A stretch of 64,000 nucleotides of DNA from Mangrovimonas spongiae (lineage in GTDB: Bacteria; Bacteroidota; Bacteroidia; Flavobacteriales; Flavobacteriaceae): NCBI RefSeq assembly GCF_003944795.1, contig NZ_RWBG01000006.1, positions 1 to 64,000 of the forward strand. The letters are read 5' to 3'. Shown here piece by piece: positions 8,493 through 16,243 of this stretch. Numbering within the stretch: the stretch's first letter is position 1; each line of letters begins with the position of its first letter. The notes beneath the pieces are model-generated. The model was not told the DNA's origin. It searched no databases and worked only from the letters and a program-made list of their open reading frames with translations. The position numbers and the translations under genes are program-made.

Positions 8493-9396
8493 ATTTAAAC
8501 GTTTTCCCTTCTTTAGATAATTCAATAGTGCTATTAAACACCTCTTGTGCTTCACTTTTAAAGGCGTTTAAATTATCATAACGCGTAGAATAATGTCCTA
8601 AAATTAACGTCTTAACATTGGCTTGCTTGGCTATTTTTGCTGCTTGTTTAGCCGTACTATGTTTTGTTGGTTTTGCTAGTTTTTCATGTTTCTCTAAAAA
8701 AGTAGATTCATGATATAGCACATCAACATCTTTAATTATTGGTAAGATAGATTCGTTATAAGCTGTATCGCTACAAAACGCATAACTTTTTGGTTTAACA
8801 GGTGGCGATGTAACATCGGCGTTTTTTATTAAATCGCCATCATTATTTACAACATCAAAACCTTGCTTTAGTTTTCTATAATAAGCTTTATCAATATTAG
8901 CATCAATTGCAGCTCCTACACGTAATTTTCTTTCGCCTGGTTTTTCCTGAAATAAAAAACCATTAGTATAAACTCTATGATCTAACGGAATTGTTGACAC
9001 TTGTACTTGATTATCTTCAAATATAACTTCTGAAGCTTTTGAAGTTAATTCATGAAAAATAAGTCTGTAATTCGTCCAAGAGTCTGCTAACTTCATTTGA
9101 AGTGTTATAACTTCTTTGATTCCTTTGGGGCCATAAATGTGTAAATCGGTTTCTCTTGTAAGTAGTCTAAATGTTGATATTAAACCTACTAAACCAAAAT
9201 AGTGGTCGCCATGTAAGTGTGAAATGAAGATGTGCTTTATGCGATTAAATTTCACCTTATTTTTTCTAAGCTGAACTTGCGTTCCTTCTCCGCAGTCAAT
9301 TAAAAATACATGATTTTTTATTTCTAAAACTTGCGAAGTAGGATTGGTGTTTATTCGTGGTGTAGCACTATGGCAACCTAAAATGGTAAGTTTCAT
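8485..9396 (-). CDS. rnz: Ribonuclease Z (tRNA 3' endonuclease)
   Basis: A 303-residue metallo-beta-lactamase-fold enzyme that cuts the 3' trailer from tRNA precursors. The zinc motif HLHGDH is at residues 60-65 (H60, H62, D64, H65); further ligands are in SDTAYNE, HESTF and LILGHYSTRY. The length and the N-terminus LTILGCHSATPR fit the short RNase Z form. It is the last gene of the minus-strand series pyrR-pyrB-STAS protein-rnz, beginning one base after the stop of the upstream small gene, which suggests translational coupling. Its 3' end overlaps the convergent gene by 8 bases. Confidence 0.96.
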   Translation of the reverse strand: MKLTILGCHSATPRINTNPTSQVLEIKNHVFLIDCGEGTQVQLRKNKVKFNRIKHIFISHLHGDHYFGLVGLISTFRLLTRETDLHIYGPKGIKEVITLQMKLADSWTNYRLIFHELTSKASEVIFEDNQVQVSTIPLDHRVYTNGFLFQEKPGERKLRVGAAIDANIDKAYYRKLKQGFDVVNNDGDLIKNADVTSPPVKPKSYAFCSDTAYNESILPIIKDVDVLYHESTFLEKHEKLAKPTKHSTAKQAAKIAKQANVKTLILGHYSTRYDNLNAFKSEAQEVFNSTIELSKEGKTFKFN

Positions 9397-9397
9397 A

Positions 9398-9730
9398 CTA
9401 AAACCCTAAATCTCGTTCCATTTCTTCCATTTCAATAATATCGTAAGCCTCATGTAGTGTTGGCACAACAACTATTTCGTCTGGGATGTCATCAAAATTC
9501 ACTTTTTCTGAAACTATTACAAAAGAGTTTTTGGCTGCTCTATGATTATTAGATAGTCTTAAAAACTCCACTATTTCTTGTAACGATATAGGTTTTAGGC
9601 TGGTTAAGTTTACGATAATATTATCGTTTTTAAAACGCTCGTACATAACATCTAGCTTCTTTACCAGTTCTATAATAGAAGCTTTTTCCTGTGTAATTAT
9701 GGAAATGTTACCATCTTTATCTATTATCAT
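9398..9730 (-). CDS. Small STAS-like protein upstream of rnz
   Basis: A 110-residue cytosolic protein. Its alternating strand/helix pattern (VNLTSLKPISLQEIVEFLRLSN, quoted in part: SLQEIVEFLRLSN; KNSFVIVSE; EIVVVPTLHEAYDIIEMEE) suits a STAS-type fold. It lacks any metallo-beta-lactamase motif. From memory, similar short proteins are often labelled ribonuclease Z in databases, apparently by transfer from the neighbour. It sits 4 bases after pyrB and 1 base before rnz in the same operon. Function is unknown; regulation of a neighbour or a partner protein is possible. Confidence 0.75.
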   Translation of the reverse strand: MIIDKDGNISIITQEKASIIELVKKLDVMYERFKNDNIIVNLTSLKPISLQEIVEFLRLSNNHRAAKNSFVIVSEKVNFDDIPDEIVVVPTLHEAYDIIEMEEMERDLGF

Positions 9731-9734
9731 AATT

Positions 9735-10664
9735 TTATTGTTTTATTTTAGAAGCTAGCAAGTAAATTACAGCCATTCTAACCGCAACACCGTTTTGAAC
9801 TTGGTCTAGTATAATAGCTTGATCAGAGTCTGCAACATCGCTTGTAATTTCAACACCTCTATTTATTGGTCCTGGATGCATAATTACAATCTCTTTATTT
9901 AAAGAGTTTAACAAGGCTTTATTTACACCAAATTGCTGAGAGTATTCTCTGGTAGATGGAAAATAATTAATATCCATGCGTTCGTTTTGTACTCTTAGCA
10001 TATTAGCTACATCGCACCATTCTAAGGCTTTTCTAAGATTAGTTTCAACTTTAACGCCTAATTTATTAATATATTTTGGCAATAATGTTTTTGGGCCACA
10101 AACCATAACATTGGCACCTTGTAATTGCAACGCATAAATATTTGAAAGGGCTACTCTACTGTGTAAAATATCGCCAACAATAACCACATTTTTACCTTTA
10201 ACCTCTCCAAGTTTTTCTCTTATTGAATACGAATCTAACAAGGCTTGTGTAGGGTGTTCGTGCGCACCATCGCCAGCATTTACAATACTTGCATTAATAT
10301 GATTAGATAAAAACACTCCTGCTCCTGGATTAGGATGGCGCATTACAACCATATCAACTTTCATGGAAAGAATATTGTTAACCGTATCGATAAGTGTTTC
10401 GCCTTTTTTAACTGAAGATTGAGACGCCGAAAAATTAATCACATCAGCTGACAATCTTTTTTCTGCTAATTCGAAAGACAATTTAGTTCGCGTAGAGTTT
10501 TCAAAGAAGAGATTGGCAATCGTAATATCTCTTAATGAAGGGACTTTTTTTATGGGTCTGTTTATAACTTCTTTAAAGTGGTCTGCTGTTTCAAAAATTA
10601 AATCAACATCAGATGCTTTTAGATACTTAATTCCCAATAAGTGGTTAACACTTAATTCGCTCAT
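9735..10664 (-). CDS. pyrB: Aspartate carbamoyltransferase catalytic subunit
   Basis: A 309-residue enzyme that joins carbamoyl phosphate and aspartate, the first committed step of pyrimidine synthesis. The carbamoyl-phosphate loop FFENSTRTKLSFELA, the aspartate-side HPGAG/HEHPTQALLD segment and the C-terminal MHPGPINRGVE are all present. No pyrI regulatory subunit is beside it, so it may act as a simple catalytic trimer. It lies 9 bases after pyrR and is surely co-transcribed with it. Confidence 0.97.
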   Translation of the reverse strand: MSELSVNHLLGIKYLKASDVDLIFETADHFKEVINRPIKKVPSLRDITIANLFFENSTRTKLSFELAEKRLSADVINFSASQSSVKKGETLIDTVNNILSMKVDMVVMRHPNPGAGVFLSNHINASIVNAGDGAHEHPTQALLDSYSIREKLGEVKGKNVVIVGDILHSRVALSNIYALQLQGANVMVCGPKTLLPKYINKLGVKVETNLRKALEWCDVANMLRVQNERMDINYFPSTREYSQQFGVNKALLNSLNKEIVIMHPGPINRGVEITSDVADSDQAIILDQVQNGVAVRMAVIYLLASKIKQ

Positions 10665-10673
10665 GGTTATTGT

Positions 10674-11213
10674 TTAGTTCTTAATTAAATATACAGCGTC
10701 CTCACCGTCGTTTTCAACCCATTTTACTTTTACCTTTTCTTCATTTATAGCATCTACTTGTCTTCCTCTATAATTGGGTTGTATAGGTAAATGTCTACTA
10801 AATCTTCGGTCTATTAAGGTTAAAAGCTCTATTTCTTTAGGTCTTCCAAAAGATTGAATGGCTGTTAGAGCTGCTCTAATACTTCTTCCTGTGTACAATA
10901 CGTCGTCAATAAATACAACGTTTTTATCTTCAACTAAAAAGTTAATTTGGGTAGTGTTTGCTTCAAGTATTTTTTCGCCTCTTCTAAAATCATCACGATA
11001 AAAAGTAATATCTAAAAACCCTAACTTAATATTTTTAACCTTATAGTCTTGCTCTAAAATTTGAGCTAGTCTTTCTGCTAAAAATGTGCCTCTAGGTTGT
11101 AGGCCTATTAGAACTGTATTCTTAAAATCATAATGGTTTTCAATAAGTTGGCAAGCCAATCGATGAAGAATGATGTTTACCTCTTTTGCACTAAGTAAAG
11201 CTTTATGACTCAT
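10674..11213 (-). CDS. pyrR: PyrR: uracil phosphoribosyltransferase / pyr regulator
   Basis: A 179-residue type I phosphoribosyltransferase with the PRPP loop VVFIDDVLYTGRSIRAAL and the N-terminal family signature GLQPRGTFLAERL. Family members convert uracil and PRPP to UMP and, in Firmicutes, bind nascent pyr mRNA to control attenuation. It is the first gene of the pyrR-pyrB-STAS-rnz operon. Only about 25 bases separate the predicted -7 box from the start codon, so an upstream attenuator is not possible here. The RNA-regulatory role is therefore uncertain; the enzyme role is well supported. Confidence 0.95.
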   Translation of the reverse strand: MSHKALLSAKEVNIILHRLACQLIENHYDFKNTVLIGLQPRGTFLAERLAQILEQDYKVKNIKLGFLDITFYRDDFRRGEKILEANTTQINFLVEDKNVVFIDDVLYTGRSIRAALTAIQSFGRPKEIELLTLIDRRFSRHLPIQPNYRGRQVDAINEEKVKVKWVENDGEDAVYLIKN

Positions 11214-11238
11214 ATTGTAACCAAAAGTATCTAAAAAG

Positions 11239-11269
11239 CAAAGTTACGGTAAAAAAGTGTAGGTTACAA
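11239..11269 (-). promoter_or_regulatory. Predicted promoter of the pyrR operon
   Basis: On the minus strand TTG (11267-11269) and TAACTTTG (11239-11246) are separated by 20 bases, matching the Bacteroidota TTG-N19/20-TAnnTTTG pattern. The start codon at 11213 follows about 25 bases later. Confidence 0.7.
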
Positions 11270-11295
11270 TGAAGTTATATAGTTATGTTGCTTAC

Positions 11296-11327
11296 AAAAA
11301 AGAGTCCCTTACTTAGGAACTCTTTTT
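11296..11327 (-). terminator. Terminator of the type A sorted protein gene
   Basis: AGAGT (11301-11305) pairs with ACTCT (11319-11323), extended by CC/GG across one mismatch, with flanking A and T runs. It lies about 25 bases past the minus-strand stop at 11351. Confidence 0.65.
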
Positions 11328-11350
11328 AAAATGTATTATGTTTTTACCAA

Positions 11351-12097
11351 TCAACTTTTAATGAACTTATATGATTTTGTTTGTCCATTACCTTTAAAAT
11401 TAATAATGTAAACACCATTGTTTAAATAACTTGTGTTAATTGCTTTTAATGTTTTTATGCTATTTTTTGAAGCAATTAATCTACCTGACAAATCATAGAG
11501 CTGATAGGATGTATAACTTTTATTATTAATTAATTGCACACTATTTTTACCAACTACCATTTTAAATTTGGTATAATTTTCTTGGTTGAGTGATAACGTT
11601 GCATCAAATTCGCTATACATAGTCATGGTTGTAAGGTTTAGCAAATCGGTTAAAAACGAAAGTGTTCCCGATGGAATATAAACTCTTAAGTAATAATCAT
11701 CGTTAGGGTTTACATCATCTATAACTACTTCAAAGCTACCTCCTACCAAAATGATAACATCGTAAAACGAACAGCTAATTTCTTCCAAATTGTTAGTGTC
11801 GCCATTAACTGCTTTTAAAATTTGAAAATCTATTTGAGATCCTAAGGAGAGCCCTAAAGTAGCCATCCCAATGGTAATTTTATTATCACCGTTAGAAATA
11901 TCGTGTTTGTAAAACACGTCGGCCGAAGTCCCGCAAGCTGGTGTTAATGCTGATGACGTGGCTGAATTAAAATCCAATACATTTAAATCTACACCAGCAC
12001 CATCAATAACAATGGCATCTTCAATGGTGTTTCCACTTTGTGCAAAAGCACATAAGGTGAATGCATACAATGCTAAACTAAGTAACATTTTTTTCAT
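11351..12097 (-). CDS. Secreted protein with type A T9SS sorting domain
   Basis: A 248-residue protein with a signal peptide (ending in TLCAFAQ) and a C-terminal sorting domain of about 75 residues marked by YQLYDLSGRLI, TSYLNNGVYIINF and KSYKFIKS, the type A (TIGR04183-like) pattern recognised by T9SS. The region between (residues 20-170) begins SGNTIEDAIVID and resembles the beta-sandwich domains that often precede such signals; I do not recognise an enzyme. A perfect 24-bp palindrome lies 66 bases upstream, so expression may be controlled by a dimeric regulator. Confidence 0.88.
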   Translation of the reverse strand: MKKMLLSLALYAFTLCAFAQSGNTIEDAIVIDGAGVDLNVLDFNSATSSALTPACGTSADVFYKHDISNGDNKITIGMATLGLSLGSQIDFQILKAVNGDTNNLEEISCSFYDVIILVGGSFEVVIDDVNPNDDYYLRVYIPSGTLSFLTDLLNLTTMTMYSEFDATLSLNQENYTKFKMVVGKNSVQLINNKSYTSYQLYDLSGRLIASKNSIKTLKAINTSYLNNGVYIINFKGNGQTKSYKFIKS

Positions 12098-12162
12098 AAT
12101 AATAAGTGTTTAGGGTTAATAAATAATAGACTATTAATCTGTTAGGGGAATTATATTTAGTC

Positions 12163-12186
12163 TAATTATAAAGCGCTTTATAATTA
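12163..12186. promoter_or_regulatory. Perfect 24-bp palindrome, candidate operator
   Basis: The half-site TAATTATAAAGC is followed directly by its exact reverse complement with no spacer. It is centred about 77 bases upstream of the start codon of the type A sorted protein. The absence of a loop and of a T tract argues against a terminator and fits a binding site for a dimeric protein. Confidence 0.5.
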
Positions 12187-12356
12187 TTATGAAATTCTAA
12201 TTTGAGGTCTATATCATATTATGTATTTTTTAAATAAAATTAAAAAAACGAAATGTTTCCCATTTAAGCTAGTTAAAAACATGCAATAAAAACAACTAAA
12301 CGCAATAAAAATCTATGAAATACATAAAATTCTAACATTTACCATGTTTTGGGTAT

Positions 12357-12388
12357 AAAAAAAGCCTTGCATTTGCAAGGCTTTTTAT
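12357..12388 (-). terminator. Terminator of rpsA
   Basis: AAAGCCTTGC (12361-12370) and GCAAGGCTTT (12375-12384) pair perfectly, with an A run on the left that becomes the T tail on the minus strand. Confidence 0.9.
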
Positions 12389-12410
12389 TATTTAAAAATG
12401 TGGGGAAGAA

Positions 12411-14249
12411 TTATTTCTTACCGTCCATTTTATCTTTAAGTGCTTGAAGCGTTTCGTTAGCATCACCTAATGTTGGTTTTGCTTCGGCAGCAGCATTAGC
12501 AGCTTTCTTAGCAGCGGCTTTTACTATTTTTGCTTCTTCTTCTCTAAAGATGGCTGTATGAGAGGCAACAACTCTTTTGAATTCTTTATTGAACTCAATA
12601 ATTTTGAACTCTGCTTCTTCTCCCTTTTTAAGTTTTTTACCATCTTCTTTTTCTAAGTGACGTGCTGGTACAAAAGCAACGATATCTTCGTTAAACTCGA
12701 TTGTTGCACCTTTGTCTACGATATCAGAAATTTCGGCAGTGTGAGATGTTCCTACTGCAAATTCAGCTTCGTATTTATCCCAAGGGTTCTCTGTTGTTTG
12801 TTTGTGTCCTAAACTTAATTTACGACCTTCAACATCTAACTCAAGAACAACTACTTCTAGCTCATCACCTACGTTACAGAACTCAGATGGGTGCTTAATT
12901 TTCTTAGTCCAAGATAAATCTGAGATATAAATTAATCCGTCGATACCTTCTTCTAATTCAACAAATACACCAAAGTTTGTAAAGTTACGTACAATACCTT
13001 TATGTGTAGATCCTACAGGGTATTTTGTTGTAATATCTGTCCATGGGTCTGGTGTTAATTGCTTAATACCAAGGGACATTTTACGTTCTTCTCTATCTAA
13101 AGTTAAGATTTGTGCTTCAACTTCGTCTCCTACAGATACGAAATCTTGTGCAGAACGTAAGTGTGTAGACCATGACATTTCAGATACGTGAATTAATCCT
13201 TCAACACCTTCAGCTACTTCAATAAATGCACCGTAGTCTGCAATAACAACTACTTTACCTTTTACTTTATCACCTACTTTAACATCTTCACCTAAAGCGT
13301 CCCATGGGTGTTTACTTAATTGTTTTAATCCTAATTGGATTCTAGATTTATCCTCATCAAAATCAAGAATTACAACATTAAGTTTTTGATCTAATTCTAC
13401 GATTTCGTTTGGATGATTAATTCTAGACCAAGATAGATCTGTAATATGAACTAAACCATCTACGCCACCAAGATCGATAAACACACCGTAAGATGTAATG
13501 TTTTTCACAACACCTTCTAGTACTTGACCTTTTTCTAATTGGCTGATGATTTCTTTCTTTTGTTCTTCAATATCTGCTTCGATAAGTGCTTTATGAGACA
13601 CCACTACGTTTTTAAACTCGTGATTAATTTTCACCACTTTAAATTCCATAGTTTTGTTTACATACGCATCGTAATCACGGATTGGTTTTACATCGATTTG
13701 AGAACCTGGTAAGAATGCTTCGATACCGAATACGTCAACAATCATACCTCCTTTAGTTCTACACTTCACAAAACCTTTAACGATTTCTCCGTTATCGTGA
13801 GCTGCATTTACACGATCCCATGCTTTAATTACACGAGCTTTACGGTGAGATAATACTAATTGTCCAGTAGCATCTTCACGTACATCGATTAATACTTCTA
13901 CTTTATCACCAACTTTTAAATCTGGGTTGTAACGGAATTCATTTAATGAAATAACACCCTCAGACTTTGCGTTGATATCGATAATAGCATCGCGATCTGT
14001 AATGTGGATAACTTCTCCTTCTACAACTTCATCATCTAAAGTATCTACAAAGTTATCGGCTACTAATTTTTCGAACTCTTGTAATTGAGAATCTTCAACC
14101 TCATCAATACCTTCTTGGTAATTGTGCCAGTTAAAGTCTTTTAAAAATTGTTCTGGATTTTTTTGAGCTTCAGAAACTTGAATTTCTGGAGTTTCTGTTG
14201 TTTTTGCTTCAGTTGCTTCAACTTCAGCTTGTTTTGCTTTTTCAGCCAT
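12411..14249 (-). CDS. rpsA: 30S ribosomal protein S1
   Basis: A 612-residue protein with six S1 RNA-binding repeats. Typical lines are GEVIHITDRDAIIDINAKSE (first), GFVKCRTKGGMIVDVFGIEA (second), GVVKNITSYGVFIDLGGVDG (third), GKVVVIADYGAFIEVAEGVEG (fourth, shortened here: VVVIADYGAFIEV), VRNFTNFGVFVELEEGIDG (fifth) and a degenerate sixth. S1 brings mRNA to the 30S subunit and matters especially in Bacteroidota, whose mRNAs lack Shine-Dalgarno sites. The acidic N-terminal 75 residues and the Ala/Lys-rich C-terminus are typical of the phylum. A leader of about 115 bases precedes it. Confidence 0.97.
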   Translation of the reverse strand: MAEKAKQAEVEATEAKTTETPEIQVSEAQKNPEQFLKDFNWHNYQEGIDEVEDSQLQEFEKLVADNFVDTLDDEVVEGEVIHITDRDAIIDINAKSEGVISLNEFRYNPDLKVGDKVEVLIDVREDATGQLVLSHRKARVIKAWDRVNAAHDNGEIVKGFVKCRTKGGMIVDVFGIEAFLPGSQIDVKPIRDYDAYVNKTMEFKVVKINHEFKNVVVSHKALIEADIEEQKKEIISQLEKGQVLEGVVKNITSYGVFIDLGGVDGLVHITDLSWSRINHPNEIVELDQKLNVVILDFDEDKSRIQLGLKQLSKHPWDALGEDVKVGDKVKGKVVVIADYGAFIEVAEGVEGLIHVSEMSWSTHLRSAQDFVSVGDEVEAQILTLDREERKMSLGIKQLTPDPWTDITTKYPVGSTHKGIVRNFTNFGVFVELEEGIDGLIYISDLSWTKKIKHPSEFCNVGDELEVVVLELDVEGRKLSLGHKQTTENPWDKYEAEFAVGTSHTAEISDIVDKGATIEFNEDIVAFVPARHLEKEDGKKLKKGEEAEFKIIEFNKEFKRVVASHTAIFREEEAKIVKAAAKKAANAAAEAKPTLGDANETLQALKDKMDGKK

Positions 14250-14370
14250 GTGCTGATTAAAAATTTGTATTCTGTATGATTACGGAAGATTTAAAGCGAA
14301 ACACACAGAAGTGTTTTTAAAATTTGTTTACTATCCTTTCTCTATTTCCGACTATCCGCTAAAAGGAGTG

Positions 14371-14378
14371 CAAAAATA
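14371..14378 (-). promoter_or_regulatory. Candidate -7 box for rpsA
   Basis: Minus-strand TATTTTTG fits TAnnTTTG. No TTG is seen at the usual distance. It would give an untranslated leader of about 115 bases, long enough for autoregulation by S1, although no structure is clear. Confidence 0.4.
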
Positions 14379-14427
14379 CTACTTTTTATTAGAATAACCT
14401 AATCTTATTTTGCTAAAAACTAAACTA

Positions 14428-15123
14428 TTACCCCATTGATTTTTGGGCATCTTGAATTATGGTAAGAATTTTATGTAATTGCTCTTCTTGGGTAAGTGAT
14501 GAGTTGTCTATTTCTATAGCATCATTGGCTTTAATTAAAGGCGAATCAGCTCTGTGAGAATCTATATAATCGCGTTCTTTTACATTTTTTAAAACATCTT
14601 CAAACACTACTTGATCACCTCGGTTAACTAATTCATCAAATCGCCTTTGTGCTCGAACTTCGGCAGACGCTGTCATGAAAATTTTAACTTCAGCATTAGG
14701 AAATACAACAGTTCCTATATCACGTCCGTCCATAACCACACCTTTATCTTCGCCCATTTTGCGCTGTTGCTTCACTAATTGATAACGAACTTCTGGAACG
14801 GCTGCTACTTGACTTACAAAAGATGAAACGTTTAACGTACGTATGTCTTTTTCTACGTTTTTATTGTTTAAATAGACTTCTGAAAATCCTAAATCGCTAT
14901 TAAATTTAAATTGAATACGAAGTTTGTGAAGATTTTCTACTAATGTATTTACATTAAAAGCTTCTTTAGTAATAAAACCATTTTGCATAGCAAAAAGTGT
15001 AACTGCTCTATACATAGCGCCACTATCTACATAGGTATATCCTAAATGTGATGCTATTTGTTTGGCGACTGTACTTTTCCCTGTTGAAGAATGTCCATCT
15101 ATTGCTATTGTAATTTTTTTCAT
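14428..15123 (-). CDS. cmk: Cytidylate kinase
   Basis: A 231-residue nucleoside monophosphate kinase that phosphorylates CMP and dCMP. The P-loop GHSSTGKSTVAKQIA is at residues 9-23; YVDSGAMYRAVTL, VVMDGRDIGTVVFPNAEVK and the lid-side RAQRRFDEL are present. The ATG overlaps the stop of the upstream porQ gene in an ATGA arrangement, so the two are translationally coupled. The porQ-cmk pairing is common in Flavobacteriaceae. Confidence 0.96.
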   Translation of the reverse strand: MKKITIAIDGHSSTGKSTVAKQIASHLGYTYVDSGAMYRAVTLFAMQNGFITKEAFNVNTLVENLHKLRIQFKFNSDLGFSEVYLNNKNVEKDIRTLNVSSFVSQVAAVPEVRYQLVKQQRKMGEDKGVVMDGRDIGTVVFPNAEVKIFMTASAEVRAQRRFDELVNRGDQVVFEDVLKNVKERDYIDSHRADSPLIKANDAIEIDNSSLTQEEQLHKILTIIQDAQKSMG

Positions 15124-16148
15124 CGGCCACTTAAATCTATTTGCATACCAAAAAAGTTTGCGTTCGAGGCGCTTGTATAACGTGCATGTGTGTAACTAAA
15201 CCTAAACTTACCAAACTTTAGTCCTACACCTGCCGATATTCCAGAGAAGTTTCTTTGATCTACAATACGCAACTCCTCGCCTCTTCTAAAGTTATATCCT
15301 AAACGAATATTAAAACCGCCTTTAGGAAATAATTCTGCACCTATAATAGTATGTCTTAACACATTTCCAAAAAAACTTACTTCATCCTGAGTTTGATTAC
15401 CCTCTAAATCGGTTTCAGCGCGTGCTGGATTGGCCACACCAATGGGCCATTTTTGTAAGTTTTCGAATGTTAAATGCCAGCGTAATGGGACATTTTCCAA
15501 GGTTTGCGACATACCAAATGCAATTTCTAATGGTAATGGTTCGTTTTGCCCGGCATATGTGGTTATTTGAAACCCGGCATTTCTAACAACCAAAGAAGCT
15601 TGAAACTCGATATCTTCATTTATATAAAGTAATCCAGCATCTAATGCGGCACCAAAAGAATTATATTGTTCTAGCTTAGAAGTAATAAGCTTTACATTGC
15701 CTCCTAAATAAAAGTCTGAATATCCTATTTGACGTGCATAACCTACAGATATTGCAGCTTCATTTCCTGTAAATGTATTGGTAGCGTTACCATATTCATC
15801 GTATCCATCAAACTTACCATAGTTAATATAATTTACACCTATGTGTAATGTTTGTGTACGCCTATCCCATGTGTAAGCATAGGCTGCTGTGCCATAATTT
15901 ATGTCGCCTAAATAACTGGTGTAATTTACCGCTAATTGGTTATCCATCTCAACATTAATAGTTGACGGATTATAAAGTGCTTGGGTAACATCGTAATCTA
16001 CATTAGTTAATACCTTCCCCCCTAAAGCTGCTTGTCGTGGCGACGACACCAAGTTTAAAAACTGGTAGGTAGTTTCTCCACCAACTTGCGCACTAGCTAC
16101 AAAGTTAAATAGCAATGAAAAAAGTAAAAAGGTTATTTTTCTTGACAT
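15120..16148 (-). CDS. porQ: Type IX secretion system protein PorQ
   Basis: A 342-residue outer-membrane barrel with a signal peptide ending in VASAQ and the family opening GGETTYQFLNLVSSPRQAALGG (quoted in part: TTYQFLNLVSSPRQAALGG). PorQ belongs to the T9SS attachment complex (with PorU, PorV and PorZ in Porphyromonas) that removes the sorting domain and anchors cargo. The C-terminus RFSYTHARYTSASNANFFGM ends in aromatic strands as expected. Sits in an operon with cmk. It links this region functionally with the T9SS substrates at 1-3513 and 11351-12097. Confidence 0.93.
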   Translation of the reverse strand: MSRKITFLLFSLLFNFVASAQVGGETTYQFLNLVSSPRQAALGGKVLTNVDYDVTQALYNPSTINVEMDNQLAVNYTSYLGDINYGTAAYAYTWDRRTQTLHIGVNYINYGKFDGYDEYGNATNTFTGNEAAISVGYARQIGYSDFYLGGNVKLITSKLEQYNSFGAALDAGLLYINEDIEFQASLVVRNAGFQITTYAGQNEPLPLEIAFGMSQTLENVPLRWHLTFENLQKWPIGVANPARAETDLEGNQTQDEVSFFGNVLRHTIIGAELFPKGGFNIRLGYNFRRGEELRIVDQRNFSGISAGVGLKFGKFRFSYTHARYTSASNANFFGMQIDLSGR

Positions 16149-16211
16149 AAAGCTGCAAAATAACTAAATCTATCTTAAAACGACAGTATGTTTAATTTAT
16201 TTTTATGTCAT

Positions 16212-16240
16212 AAAAAAACCCCGAAAAATTTCGGGGTTTT
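16212..16240 (-). terminator. Terminator of lon
   Basis: ACCCCGAAA (16218-16226) and TTTCGGGGT (16229-16237) pair perfectly, flanked by an A run (T tail on the minus strand). It begins 4 bases past the lon stop and would also separate lon from porQ. Confidence 0.88.
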
Positions 16241-16243
16241 GTA

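Larger units (their letters stand above)
12098..12410. other. 313-base intergenic region
   Basis: AT-rich gap between the secreted protein gene and the end of rpsA. It holds the 24-bp palindrome at 12163-12186 and the rpsA terminator at 12357-12388. Between them (12187-12356) I see no coding frame and no clear RNA structure. Confidence 0.7.
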
